NCBI GenBank assembly: GCA_016718525.1
Contig: JADKDD010000001.1
Coordinates: forward strand, 620,001-684,000
DNA from: Rhodocyclaceae bacterium
Lineage (GTDB): Bacteria; Pseudomonadota; Gammaproteobacteria; Burkholderiales; Rhodocyclaceae
Direction: 5' to 3'
DNA length: 64,000 nt
In this document: positions 19,884 through 27,497 of the stretch, in pieces
How the letters are laid out: every line of letters starts with the position of its first letter
Numbering within the stretch: position 1 is the stretch's first letter
The notes under the pieces: generated by a model
Told to the model about the DNA's origin: nothing
Seen by the model: only the letters and a program-made list of their open reading frames with translations
Database searches by the model: none
Program-made: the position numbers and the translations under genes

Positions 19884-20156
19884 ATGAAACGCTCCGTGAG
19901 ATCAAGGATTCGGCCGGTGGCTCGTCCGATTTTTAGTATTACTCAGGTCCAGTTCACCAAACTATTGGAAGCCATGCCAGAGAGCTATCGTAATTTGGTT
20001 TCTACAGCAGTGGTAGCCAAAACACCACTCTCTGCCAGCGGATTGCCAGACCGAGATCGCTTTCGTGTGATCTGCGCATTCAAGAGAGCAAGGGAATCAG
20101 CTTCTTTGCCGGAATTGATTTTCCATGATCTGACGCGTATCACTATTCGGAGATGA
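19884..20156 (+). CDS. Small hypothetical basic protein
   Basis: About 90 residues from the ATG at 19884, with AGGAG at the correct distance. N-terminus rich in Arg (MKRSVRSRIRPVARP). No domain recognised. It follows the integrase by 46 bases and is convergent with the AlpA-like gene. Confidence 0.5.
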   Translation: MKRSVRSRIRPVARPIFSITQVQFTKLLEAMPESYRNLVSTAVVAKTPLSASGLPDRDRFRVICAFKRARESASLPELIFHDLTRITIRR

Positions 20157-20182
20157 AAGTTAAAAGGTCTTCTCCTGCTACA

Positions 20183-20431
20183 TCATGACAGACCTAAACC
20201 TCTTGGATAGCCTGCATTTGCTCGTTCTTTTCTTTGCTGGATCCACTGCCGAATTTCATCGAGATCCCAAGCAACATTTCGGGCTGTTAGCGCAAACCGT
20301 CTAGGAAACTCCCCCCTTTTTTCCATGTCGAGAATGGTTCGTTCCGAAAGCGGGATAATTTTCAGCAGCTGCTTCCTATTGATTAGCGTTTTGGGCAAAC
20401 CGTTCAAATCACTGTCGGTTAGGAGATGCAT
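20183..20431 (-). CDS. AlpA-family DNA-binding regulator
   Basis: 82 residues with a MerR-like winged-helix arrangement: LINRKQLLKIIPLSERTILDMEKRGEFPRR, then VAWDLDEIRQWIQQRK. This is the AlpA/prophage CP4-57 regulator pattern; such proteins switch on integrase expression or act as excisionases. Its position next to the integrase supports that role. Confidence 0.75.
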   Translation of the reverse strand: MHLLTDSDLNGLPKTLINRKQLLKIIPLSERTILDMEKRGEFPRRFALTARNVAWDLDEIRQWIQQRKERANAGYPRGLGLS

Positions 20432-20522
20432 GATCGAGACCTTTCATGGAACAGGGAGTACATAAAGCTTATCTAGCTGATTTCGAATAACCGACATAAA
20501 AAGCGCACAAATGAGGCGCATT

Positions 20523-22235
20523 TCAAAATAGTCCAGCTTCCTCAAGGAACCGTGACTCAACCCCTTCCTCCATTGCGCTGCTTAGGACCAAACGGTTCCG
20601 TGCTCTGGTCATTCCGACATACATCAAGCGTCGTTCCTCCTCTTCGGACGAATCGGTATGTGGCAAGTTTCCCTCCTCTACGCCCATGATCCATACGTTG
20701 TCGAATTCCAAACCCTTGGAGGCATGAAGAGTCATCAGCTGTATCCCGGTCCCCTTTCGATGGTTATCGGCGGTGGTGATAAAGCGAAGTCTTTGGCTCA
20801 ATGTCCCAGAGAGCTTGGATAGCGACAAATCCATGCGTTGTAACAATGAAACCTGCTGCGGATTGCCACAAAAGGGAGTCATCCATGTTGATATGCTATG
20901 GATGACCAATTCGACACGCCCCTTTTTCGACTGCTCAATCCAGGATGTCATGCCAGCATGAAGGCCCAATACCTTAGGGTGATCGCCACCTACAGCACTT
21001 CGAGTTTCGAGAATTGTGGCGAGATATGTAAGACAGTCTCCATCGACTTGTATGTCGCGGGAGTTCATGTAGCCAGCCTCGACTCCGGAAAAAGATAGTG
21101 CGTTGGCCACCCCGGTCCATCCGCCGTCAAGAACGCTCCGCAAGATTCCCAGGTAGGTGCTTCCAAGCTTTCGATCCCAGATCCTTTTTCCGCCAGTTCT
21201 GCGATAGGGAATACTGGCGCCGCTCAACGATAGTTCGAGCGGATCAAGCAGGCTGTTTGTGCGAGCCAATATTCCCCACTCAGAGCCAATTCCGTTCAGC
21301 TTTATCTGGCCTAACAAGAGATCAGCCTCATCCCATCGGTCCGATGCTCTGATGACTTGCACTTCCCCAGGTACGGTCCTGAACGCTTCAATGCGCTTTG
21401 GTGCTCGGACTTTGTTATGGGCAATCAGCTTGGCCGAATGTTCCAGAATGTTTGGTGCGCAGCGGTAGTTCAGCGGTAAGGTTGTTTCTATGGAGACCAG
21501 TGTGCTGGACACGTCAGTCAGCCCCAAATAGCCCATGGCGTGCCGGAATGCGTAAAGGCTTTGGTCGTCATCTCCCACCAGAGAGACTTCAATACCCGAA
21601 AGTCCATGCGCTTTGACCCATTCCATCTGAACTTCATCCATGTCTTGGGCTTCGTCGACCAGAAGCCAGCGGATCGGCAGCGGCAGCATTTCGCGGGTGT
21701 GCATTTTCTGGACTACCGTCAGAACGATATCTGAGAAGTCCATTGAACCTTCTGAGGCAAGAGTCTCCTGATAGATGCTGTAGATCAGCTCCAAATCTGG
21801 GTTTGTCGATATTGGAGGGGAAATTCGCGTTTTAGCACTGTCGATGAATTTGATCGCCTCTTCAAATGACGCTGCGATTGAATGTTGTGCGATGCAACGA
21901 CGAAGCAACGCCAATCGTTCTCCCTCGGATAGCAAGCGTTTTGACCTGTAGGAACGTGGGAGACGCTTGAGTTGGGATAGGGCGATGGAATGAAAGGTTC
22001 CGACAGCCAGTCGCCGTCCAACATCAGGCTTGCACGCAGGAAGAATGCGATTCTTCAACTCATTTGCCGCGTCACGGGTGAACGTGACAGCGCACAATCG
22101 TCCTCTATCGTGAGCAGTCAGGAGCCTTATTGCTCGTTCTGAAAGTACGCGGGTTTTACCGGACCCAGGACAGGCTAGTACCGTGCAATGGCCAACCGTG
22201 GATACGGCACGTTCCTGGAATGGATTGAGTTCCAC
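20523..22235 (-). CDS. UvrD/Rep-like superfamily 1 helicase
   Basis: 570 residues with Walker A CPGSGKTRVLSERA at residues ~20-33, motif II VDEAQDMDEV, motif III GDDDQSLYAFRHA, and motif V/VI segments LMTLHASKGLEF and RRLMYVGMTRARNRL. Shorter than UvrD (about 720), which points to a mobile-element helicase rather than the chromosomal repair enzyme. The start is GTG, abutting the stop of the upstream DUF1845 gene without a gap. Confidence 0.82.
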   Translation of the reverse strand: MELNPFQERAVSTVGHCTVLACPGSGKTRVLSERAIRLLTAHDRGRLCAVTFTRDAANELKNRILPACKPDVGRRLAVGTFHSIALSQLKRLPRSYRSKRLLSEGERLALLRRCIAQHSIAASFEEAIKFIDSAKTRISPPISTNPDLELIYSIYQETLASEGSMDFSDIVLTVVQKMHTREMLPLPIRWLLVDEAQDMDEVQMEWVKAHGLSGIEVSLVGDDDQSLYAFRHAMGYLGLTDVSSTLVSIETTLPLNYRCAPNILEHSAKLIAHNKVRAPKRIEAFRTVPGEVQVIRASDRWDEADLLLGQIKLNGIGSEWGILARTNSLLDPLELSLSGASIPYRRTGGKRIWDRKLGSTYLGILRSVLDGGWTGVANALSFSGVEAGYMNSRDIQVDGDCLTYLATILETRSAVGGDHPKVLGLHAGMTSWIEQSKKGRVELVIHSISTWMTPFCGNPQQVSLLQRMDLSLSKLSGTLSQRLRFITTADNHRKGTGIQLMTLHASKGLEFDNVWIMGVEEGNLPHTDSSEEEERRLMYVGMTRARNRLVLSSAMEEGVESRFLEEAGLF

Positions 22236-22874
22236 CTACACGACAGGAATACTGACGGGCAATCCGCTGTCCGTTGGTTGGGTATCTGGTACTGCTGTGT
22301 TCGGTGGGTTTTCAGTGGGCATGGGCTCCTTTCGCTTGGCGGCGGTAATGGCTCGTCCAGCTAGGCTACGCATTCCACCGGAGACTCGCAGTAGTCGTCT
22401 TTTCCATTCATACAGACTGACGGAGTAGGCGCTGTCTGGTATGGATCCAGAAAGCCAGAGAACGTCAAACTTTGCCACCAAGCTATCAAACTCACGAATG
22501 AGGCCTATGTAGCGTACTGCTCTCGGGGAAGTAATCTGTGCTTCAAGCTCTTTGGGCTTTGAATACGTAATACCGGAGAATTCGATCCCGTTCGATTCAG
22601 CCAGCTTTTCCAAGCGTATGGCTTCGGTACGAATATCCTCGAACACCTTATTCAGACGGTTATCAACGATAGTTTCAACTTCACGCGCCTGTGCGTCGGT
22701 AGCAAACACACGTAGTACGATTGAGAGTGAAAAGATGGCGTTGGCGCAGAGATCAAACCCTCGCTCAAAAACCTGGTGCGCATGGAGTGAATTGAGCTTT
22801 ACCTTCTGCGTGAAGTACGGCCGGCTGATATCTTGTGATGCCGTTGGCGTGTAGGGGAGTGGTCGTGTAGCCAT
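22236..22874 (-). CDS. DUF1845 / ICE-type PFL_4669 family protein
   Basis: 212 residues. The segments LHAHQVFERGFDLCANAIFSL and ARYIGLIREFDSLVAKFD-like (VRYIGLIREFDSLVAKFDVL) resemble the integrating-conjugative-element protein family TIGR03761 (DUF1845, AcaB-related), recalled from memory. This is the best evidence that the element descends from an ICE. It forms a leftward two-gene unit with the helicase. Confidence 0.6.
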   Translation of the reverse strand: MATRPLPYTPTASQDISRPYFTQKVKLNSLHAHQVFERGFDLCANAIFSLSIVLRVFATDAQAREVETIVDNRLNKVFEDIRTEAIRLEKLAESNGIEFSGITYSKPKELEAQITSPRAVRYIGLIREFDSLVAKFDVLWLSGSIPDSAYSVSLYEWKRRLLRVSGGMRSLAGRAITAAKRKEPMPTENPPNTAVPDTQPTDSGLPVSIPVV

Positions 22875-22897
22875 TCAGGAACTCCTTTAATGGAGTC
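22875..22897 (-). promoter_or_regulatory. Helix sequestering the ribosome site of the DUF1845 gene
   Basis: On the minus strand, ACTCC pairs with GGAGT across a six-base AT-rich loop, burying the Shine-Dalgarno about eight bases before the ATG. This is the same logic as the second helix of the rightward leaders. Confidence 0.5.
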
Positions 22898-23027
22898 TTG
22901 ATGGTACAAAACGGACCTTCAGAATCGGTGGCGAAAAGCGCACAAAAGTGCACCGTATACGAGTTGCAATTTGTTTTCGACTCCGCAAAAATGGCTTCAC
23001 ATTCGATGTGCCTAGTGCCTTCGATGA

Positions 23028-23077
23028 GGCGGTAGCTGGCCGCTAGAAATAAACAGCATTGACATGCCGTTCATGTG
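23028..23077 (+). ncRNA. Pseudoknot repeat element, partial copy 1
   Basis: Contains only the 3' part of the repeated element. Stem GCGG/CCGC (23029-23032 with 23040-23043) encloses loop TAGCTGG, whose GCTG (23035-23038) can pair with CAGC at 23054-23057. It is followed by the variable hairpin ACATG...CATGT. Leader copy 1 begins shortly after. Confidence 0.6.
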
Positions 23078-23097
23078 AAAGCGTGGCGGCAATTATC

Positions 23098-23164
23098 AAC
23101 CCCTGCGGGATACCCATCCCGCAACGGGTAAAGGTGTCTCCAGGGTTTTTTACTTGGAGGCATC
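23098..23164 (+). promoter_or_regulatory. Structured leader copy 1
   Basis: Outer ACCC/GGGT and inner TGCGGGA/TCCCGCA stems, then CTCC able to pair with the GGAG of the ribosome site before ATG 23165. Confidence 0.75.
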
Positions 23165-23521
23165 ATGGAAAAAGCTGTACTTGTTGCATCGCTTTTTGGA
23201 ACGGTTCATCTCGTTCTGCTGGCTGTAAGCAGGTTTGGACACTTGGCATTATTTGGTCGTGCCAGGGCGCATCCGTTGCCTGTTGGGGTTGCGCAGTACG
23301 AGAAGAAACCAGTGGATCGGTCGCTTCCTGCCCTCTTGCGAAAAGATGGTGAAGAGGACTGGTCGAAGTACGACATACCGACATTCATTCGTCGGGGCAT
23401 ACCCATGCCAAAGCTGGAAGTCGTGCCGCCAAAAAAACCGGCCAAGCGCAAGAAGGCTATTAAAAAGTCACACGTTGAAGTTCCCGCTGAAACCGCAGCT
23501 CGGTTTGAGGTGGTGCTTTAA
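23165..23521 (+). CDS. Small protein with N-terminal hydrophobic segment and FtsZ-tail-like motif
   Basis: 118 residues of unrecognised family. Residues 4-30 are hydrophobic and could span or attach to the membrane. Residues 70-78 read DIPTFIRRG, preceded by acidic residues (DGEEDW, 61-66). This closely resembles the conserved C-terminal peptide of FtsZ (consensus roughly DIPxFLRx). The remainder is a Lys/Pro-rich linker (PPKKPAKRKKAIKK). The start is fixed by GGAGG before the ATG and by the leader. The link to cell division is inference from the motif alone. Confidence 0.65.
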   Translation: MEKAVLVASLFGTVHLVLLAVSRFGHLALFGRARAHPLPVGVAQYEKKPVDRSLPALLRKDGEEDWSKYDIPTFIRRGIPMPKLEVVPPKKPAKRKKAIKKSHVEVPAETAARFEVVL

Positions 23522-23544
23522 CTCGACTTTCTGAAACGATTCTT

Positions 23545-23610
23545 ACCCATGCGGGGACACTCTCCCCGCAAAGGGATTGGTGTCTCCGCAATTTCACATT
23601 CGGAGACATC
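23545..23610 (+). promoter_or_regulatory. Structured leader copy 2
   Basis: Stem GCGGGGA/TCCCCGC inside CCC/GGG, then a perfect GTCTCC/GGAGAC helix covering the ribosome site of the 26-residue gene. Confidence 0.8.
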
Positions 23611-23691
23611 ATGGAACTCGTTCTTATCGCGTGCTGCATTAGTGGTTTCGTCATCAGCCGCCCGATCATTCGGGTACTGGGACTGCGCTAA
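23611..23691 (+). CDS. 26-residue membrane micro-protein, copy A
   Basis: Reads MELVLIACCISGFVISRPII followed by RVLGLR and a TAA stop. The N-terminal half is a short hydrophobic helix and the C-terminus is basic. It has a full structured leader and GGAGA at the correct distance. A paralogue lies at 23837, and conservation between the two supports real translation. No family recognised. Confidence 0.65.
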   Translation: MELVLIACCISGFVISRPIIRVLGLR

Positions 23692-23705
23692 GTCAGCACC
23701 AATCA

Positions 23706-23766
23706 AGCCTGTGGGAATCCCGCAGGCCTAATGATTTTCGTCACCGAGAGCCATTAGGCCTGCGGG
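23706..23766 (+). promoter_or_regulatory. Mutually exclusive hairpins between the two micro-genes
   Basis: CCCGCAGGC (23719-23727) can pair upstream with GCCTGTGGG (23707-23715, one wobble). Alternatively, as part of a 15-bp perfect stem, 23719-23733 can pair downstream with 23752-23766. The two folds exclude each other, as in attenuators. Confidence 0.55.
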
Positions 23767-23802
23767 GTTGTTACGGGCTGCATCAAGCCTGGCAACTCGT
23801 GT

Positions 23803-23836
23803 GGGGTTCGTTTTTAACCCGACAAGGAGCCTAGCC
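23803..23836 (+). promoter_or_regulatory. Degenerate leader copy 3
   Basis: A short GGGTT/AACCC hairpin (23804-23808 with 23816-23820) replaces the long stem, followed by AAGGAG. It is the least canonical copy. Confidence 0.4.
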
Positions 23837-23920
23837 ATGATATTTCTGATTCTTTCGATGTGTGCCGTATCTGGATTCATCATCAGTCGCCCGATAGTTC
23901 GCGCTTTGGGGTTACGGTGA
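23837..23920 (+). CDS. 27-residue membrane micro-protein, copy B
   Basis: Reads MIFLILSMCAVSGFIISRPI followed by VRALGLR and TGA. It shares the pattern SGF-V/I-ISRPI-I/V-R-V/A-LGLR with copy A at 23611, so the pair is a tandem duplication with mostly conservative changes. Good ribosome site (AAGGAG). Function unknown; a small membrane protein or toxin-like peptide is possible. Confidence 0.65.
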   Translation: MIFLILSMCAVSGFIISRPIVRALGLR

Positions 23921-24002
23921 TTGGTACGTATCGTTCATCCGAATCAAAATCTTGATCAATCCGCGCCGGGGAGTCTCTACTCGCTGACGTGGGCTCGAAC
24001 AA

Positions 24003-24152
24003 CCCCGCACTTCGGTGCGGGCTTTCCAGAACGCATCGCGAGGTGCGTTGTGGAAAGCAGACTTGTCCCCCATGGGTAACCCTGGGAGTCAGAGGCGGTA
24101 GCTGGCCGCTCGAAATAAACAGCATTTAACGACAGTCAGGCAACTGCCTGTT
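24003..24152 (+). ncRNA. Pseudoknot repeat element, full copy 2
   Basis: Parts in order: hairpin a (GCAC-TTCG-GTGC core), hairpin b (outer CTTTCC/GGAAAG, inner AACGCA/TGCGTT), hairpin c (CCC/GGG with inner GGGtaaCCC), pseudoknot d (GCGG-loop-CCGC, with loop GCTG pairing to downstream CAGC), hairpin e (GACAG/CTGTT with a GCAA loop). Nearly identical to the copy at 28839. Confidence 0.7.
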
Positions 24153-24157
24153 CATTT

Positions 24158-24230
24158 AACCCCGCCAGGGACGCAAGTTCCCGGCGGGGAACTTGTGCCT
24201 CCAGCGGGTCTATTTCTTCTGGAGGTAATG
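24158..24230 (+). promoter_or_regulatory. Structured leader copy 4
   Basis: CCCCGCC/GGCGGGG stem with inner GGGA/TCCC, then CCTCC/GGAGG covering the ribosome site of the RecE-like gene. Confidence 0.8.
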
Positions 24231-25184
24231 ATGCATATTGAAACTCAAGTCGGTCTCCTGTCGATGGCCGCCGAGGAATATCACGGTAACAAGGATGCGG
24301 TAGGGCACTCAAGCCTCGTCCGTATCATGAGGTCCCCGGCGCATTTTCAGGAGTACGTCACCAACCCGCCCGAACCGTCTGGGGCAATGGCATTTGGTAC
24401 CGCAGTTCATGCTGCGGTACTGGAGCCCGCTGCTTTTGCATCGGACTATGCGGTATTCGATGAGTCGCAGCTCGAAGGGTCGTTGCAGTCTCTGGATGAC
24501 TTCAAGACGGCGGCGTCAGAGTTGGGTATCAAGGTCGGGAAAATGAAGAAGGAAGAGATCAAGGATGCCATCAAGGCAGCCGACGTCGAATCCCGATTCG
24601 TGTTTCGGGAAGATGCGATTGCCCGGTTGTATGAGGGGAAGCAAATCCTGACACCGACCATGATGTTAGCCATTCACTCAATACAAGCCAGCATTGCTCA
24701 ACATCAAGGAGCCTCGAAGCTGTTGAGTAGCGGCATGGCGGAAATGTCTGGATTCTGGACCGACCAAGATACCGGCCTTCACTGCAAGTGCAGACCTGAC
24801 TGGCTTGTAATGGCGGATGAAACCATTACCGGCATAGTCGATGTCAAAACTTGTGCTGATGCCTCTGCTGACGCGTTTGCGCGTTCGGTTGCCAGTTTTG
24901 GCTATGACCTGCAGGCGGCGTTTTATCAGGATGGTCTCAAAGCCCTGACAGGTAAGACATTGCCGTTCTACTTTATTGCCGTTGAAAAGGACGGTCCTCA
25001 TGCCACAGCCGCCTATCGGGCCAGTGACGAGATGATCGAGACGGGGCGTGCAAAGTATCGCGGTGCCCTGCAACTCTTGCGTTGGTGTCGCGACAACAAT
25101 CGTTGGCCGGCCTATCAGCCGAATGGCGAGATCGAAACGATCGAGTTGCCCCGTTGGGCATCGAACTTTGACCTGGATAGCTGA
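24231..25184 (+). CDS. RecE/exonuclease VIII-like PD-(D/E)XK nuclease
   Basis: About 317 residues. The domain (DUF3799-type, as in the RecE C-terminus) shows FGTAVHAAVLEP near residue 50 and the catalytic core CKCRPDWLV...GIVDVKTC with the D...DxK arrangement. Such enzymes resect DNA 5' to 3' to give single strands for a RecT-type annealase, and recT follows two genes downstream. Start: of two adjacent ATGs (24228, 24231) the second has the better spacing to GGAGG. Confidence 0.82.
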   Translation: MHIETQVGLLSMAAEEYHGNKDAVGHSSLVRIMRSPAHFQEYVTNPPEPSGAMAFGTAVHAAVLEPAAFASDYAVFDESQLEGSLQSLDDFKTAASELGIKVGKMKKEEIKDAIKAADVESRFVFREDAIARLYEGKQILTPTMMLAIHSIQASIAQHQGASKLLSSGMAEMSGFWTDQDTGLHCKCRPDWLVMADETITGIVDVKTCADASADAFARSVASFGYDLQAAFYQDGLKALTGKTLPFYFIAVEKDGPHATAAYRASDEMIETGRAKYRGALQLLRWCRDNNRWPAYQPNGEIETIELPRWASNFDLDS

Positions 25185-25185
25185 C

Positions 25186-25428
25186 ATGTTCAGCAATCCG
25201 ATCGAGAAGATCGTGAGATATCTGCACGAGGTCGGTGATCCGATTCTGACGATCGCCGCAACCGTGGAACGAAACGCCGATGCGCTTAGACAGGCAGAGG
25301 CTGAAGTCGTCCGTTGCCGGCGCAAGCTCAAGGAAAGTCGTCGATTGCTCCTGGCCTGCGTCAAACATCACTATGTTGTCTCGGAAATTGAGACGGCCGA
25401 CGTGATGTGCAACCGACAGAACCACTGA
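25186..25428 (+). CDS. Small hypothetical protein, coiled-coil-like
   Basis: 80 residues from the ATG one base after the RecE-like stop, which suggests translational coupling. Residues 25-60 are rich in Ala/Glu/Arg (VERNADALRQAEAEVVRCRR) and probably helical. No domain recognised. Its place between the nuclease and RecT suggests an accessory recombination factor, but nothing in the sequence proves it. Confidence 0.55.
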   Translation: MFSNPIEKIVRYLHEVGDPILTIAATVERNADALRQAEAEVVRCRRKLKESRRLLLACVKHHYVVSEIETADVMCNRQNH

Positions 25429-25474
25429 CTTTGGGCGAGGTGATCGTCTGAAGCGGTGATGTAACAGCAGTACT

Positions 25475-25549
25475 CAACCCGGCGGGAATGCCATGTTCCC
25501 GTCTGGGGCATGGTGTGTCCGCCATTTTTATCTTTTGGAGGTCAATACC
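25475..25549 (+). promoter_or_regulatory. Structured leader copy 5
   Basis: CGGGAA/TTCCCG stem inside CCC/GGG. The second helix is weaker than in other copies. The ribosome site GGAGG precedes ATG 25550. Confidence 0.7.
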
Positions 25550-26668
25550 ATGTCACTGCAAGCTCTCAAGAACATCAATCGCAATGCACCTACCGACGCC
25601 GAGCAACCGAAAGGTTTTCCGGCCATGCTGGATCAGTTCAAGGGTGAAATCGCCCGTGCGCTGCCCAAGCACATCAATCCAGACCGGATGGCGCGCATTG
25701 CGCTAACGGCGTTCCGCATGACTCCGAAGTTGGGAGAGTGTGACCCCCGCAGTGTCTTCGCGGCGGTCATTCAATCCTCGCAGATGGGCCTGGAAGTTGG
25801 TCTTATGGGAGAAGCGCACCTGGTGCCTTTCGGCAACCAATGCCAACTGATCCCAGGCTACACCGGGCTCATGAAGCTCGCTCGTCAATCGGGTCTGGTC
25901 CAGGACATCTATGCCCATGAGGTTCGGGTGAATGACAACTTCACCTTGAAACTCGGCATGGAACGCAGCCTTGAGCATGAACCCCTGACCACACTGGGCG
26001 GATTTCCTGCAGCGGACGACGAACGTGGCGATGTGGCCGGGTTCTATGCCGTGGCTGTCTTCAAGGACGGCAGTCGGACGTTCGTGGCCATGGGGCGCAA
26101 GGAGATCGAGAAGATCCGCGACAACTCGCGGGGCTATCAATCCGCCAAGCGCTACAAGAAGGAGTCCGTTTGGGATTCCGACTTCACGGCGATGGGTCTC
26201 AAGACGGCGATTCGTCGCCTGTGCAAGTTCCTGCCCAAATCGCCGGAACTGGCTTCTGCCTTGGCGCTGGATGCAGCAGCGGAGCAGGGCAAGGCGCAGA
26301 ACCTGAACTTGACGGATGTGATCGAAGGCAATTACGCCCCGATCATCGATGACGAGACAGGTGAAATCACCGACGCCAAGAACGATTCTGGGAAGCAAGC
26401 AAAACCCAGCGTTGATCAGGTTGAGGTTGTCGGGGTATCTGGGAAGAAGGTCAAGTCGGATGGCGCTACACCCATCAGCACTGAGACCACCGTTGGAACA
26501 CCCAGTGCCACGTTGCAGTCGATCTACGACCAGATGGCAAGTGCCAAGACGATGGACGCATTGGACGAGATTTACGTTCGTGCTGAAGGCGGCTTGGAAG
26601 GTGCCGAACTGGAGGCCTTGATGCGGGAATACCGCAAGTGCAAGTCCACCGTTGAAAGTCTGATCTAA
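25550..26668 (+). CDS. recT: RecT-family single-strand annealing protein
   Basis: 372 residues. The RecT core is clear: AFRMTPKLGECDPRSVFAAV, QMGLEVGLMGEAHLVPFG, CQLIPGYTGLMKLARQSG, and SDFTAMGLKTAIRRLCKFLP near residue 210. It anneals complementary strands in recombination, paired with an exonuclease. A Lys/Ser-rich linker and a C-terminal helical segment extend it beyond E. coli RecT (269 residues). The start is set by GGAGG and the leader. Confidence 0.9.
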   Translation: MSLQALKNINRNAPTDAEQPKGFPAMLDQFKGEIARALPKHINPDRMARIALTAFRMTPKLGECDPRSVFAAVIQSSQMGLEVGLMGEAHLVPFGNQCQLIPGYTGLMKLARQSGLVQDIYAHEVRVNDNFTLKLGMERSLEHEPLTTLGGFPAADDERGDVAGFYAVAVFKDGSRTFVAMGRKEIEKIRDNSRGYQSAKRYKKESVWDSDFTAMGLKTAIRRLCKFLPKSPELASALALDAAAEQGKAQNLNLTDVIEGNYAPIIDDETGEITDAKNDSGKQAKPSVDQVEVVGVSGKKVKSDGATPISTETTVGTPSATLQSIYDQMASAKTMDALDEIYVRAEGGLEGAELEALMREYRKCKSTVESLI

Positions 26669-26675
26669 GTCATAC

Positions 26676-26823
26676 CCCCGTGCTTCGGCACGGGGTTTTC
26701 CAGAGCACTGAGGAATCAGTGCTGCGGAAAACCGAATTGTTCCCCTGGCTACGCCAACGGGACATGAAGGTAGCTGGCCTTCCTAAATAAACAGCATTCA
26801 AACGCAGACCGGCAACGGTTTGC
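26676..26823 (+). ncRNA. Pseudoknot repeat element, full copy 3
   Basis: Hairpin a: CCCCGTGC-TTCG-GCACGGGG. Hairpin b: TTTTCC/GGAAAA with inner AGCACTG/CAGTGCT. Hairpin c: CCC/GGG with TGG/CCA. Pseudoknot d: GAAGG (26766-26770) with CCTTC, loop GCTG pairing with CAGC at 26792-26795. Hairpin e: GCAGACCG (26804-26811) with CGGTTTGC (26816-26823) around GCAA. Each stem differs from copy 2 by paired changes. Confidence 0.75.
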
Positions 26824-26838
26824 ATCTACAGAGCAGTA

Positions 26839-26906
26839 ATCACCCGACGGGATCGTCATGCGCCCGTCTGGGACATGGCGTGAACGTCCTATTTCAGGAG
26901 TTCATC
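26839..26906 (+). promoter_or_regulatory. Structured leader copy 6
   Basis: GACGGG/CCCGTC stem inside CCC/GGG, then a CCT-rich segment facing AGGAG before ATG 26907. Confidence 0.75.
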
Positions 26907-27317
26907 ATGCTTAACAAGGTTCAACTGATCGGATTTCTCGGCGCAGATCCCGAGGTCCGTTATACCAACGATGCAGAAGCCATTGCACGCGTGAATATTG
27001 CCACCAGCGAAAGCTGGAAGAAGGACGGCGAAAAGCACGAGAAAACGGAATGGCACCGCGTGGTCTTCTTCGGAAAACTCGCGGAAATCGTCGGTGAGTA
27101 TCTGAAGAAGGGCTCGTTGGTGTTTGTCGAGGGGCGCATCCAAACCCGTTCCTGGGACAAGGATGGCGAGACTCGCTACACCACGGAAATCGTAGGGGAG
27201 GGCATGAAGATGCTCCCCAGCGGCGGGAACAAACCCAAGGAAGACACTGAAGCGGCCCGATCGGCGCCCAAGGGATCGTCCAAGGCTCCCCCGTCCTACG
27301 ATGAAGGACCTTTTTGA
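26907..27317 (+). CDS. ssb: Single-stranded DNA-binding protein
   Basis: 136 residues: OB fold starting MLNKVQLIGFLGADPEVRYT, with ATSESWKKDGEKHEKTEWHRVVFFGKLAEIVGEYLKKGS and the VEGRIQTRSWDKDG strand, then a short linker and an acidic tip (PPSYDEGPF) that substitutes for the usual DDDIPF. It is an element-encoded SSB alongside the RecE/RecT pair and the primase, fitting replication or recombination of the element as single strands. Confidence 0.92.
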   Translation: MLNKVQLIGFLGADPEVRYTNDAEAIARVNIATSESWKKDGEKHEKTEWHRVVFFGKLAEIVGEYLKKGSLVFVEGRIQTRSWDKDGETRYTTEIVGEGMKMLPSGGNKPKEDTEAARSAPKGSSKAPPSYDEGPF

Positions 27318-27360
27318 AGGTATCTCAACCAGGCAAGGGATTCTCCAAAGCCTGATTTTC

Positions 27361-27497
27361 CAACCCCGCCGGGGAGTCTCCCCGGTCGGGGTGCCTCCAT
27401 GCCGGTGGGACATTCATCGGCCCGCGACGGGGCCTTCCCAAGTGCCTTGTCAGGGTGCTTCGGAAGGCCCCATCCGGGGTTTCTCACGGAGGTAATC
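27361..27497 (+). promoter_or_regulatory. Structured leader copy 7, with internal hairpin
   Basis: GCCGGGGA/TCCCCGG stem, then CCTCC; the partner GGAGG lies about 95 bases later, just before ATG 27498. Between them sits a hairpin with a 10-bp arm GGGGCCTTCC (27429-27438) pairing with 27472-27481. It resembles hairpin b of the pseudoknot element. Confidence 0.65.

Noticed and set aside
23883..24125. Similar minus-strand frames at 23883-24125 and 28766-28957
   Set aside because: They are similar only because they lie opposite two near-identical copies of the non-coding pseudoknot repeat.
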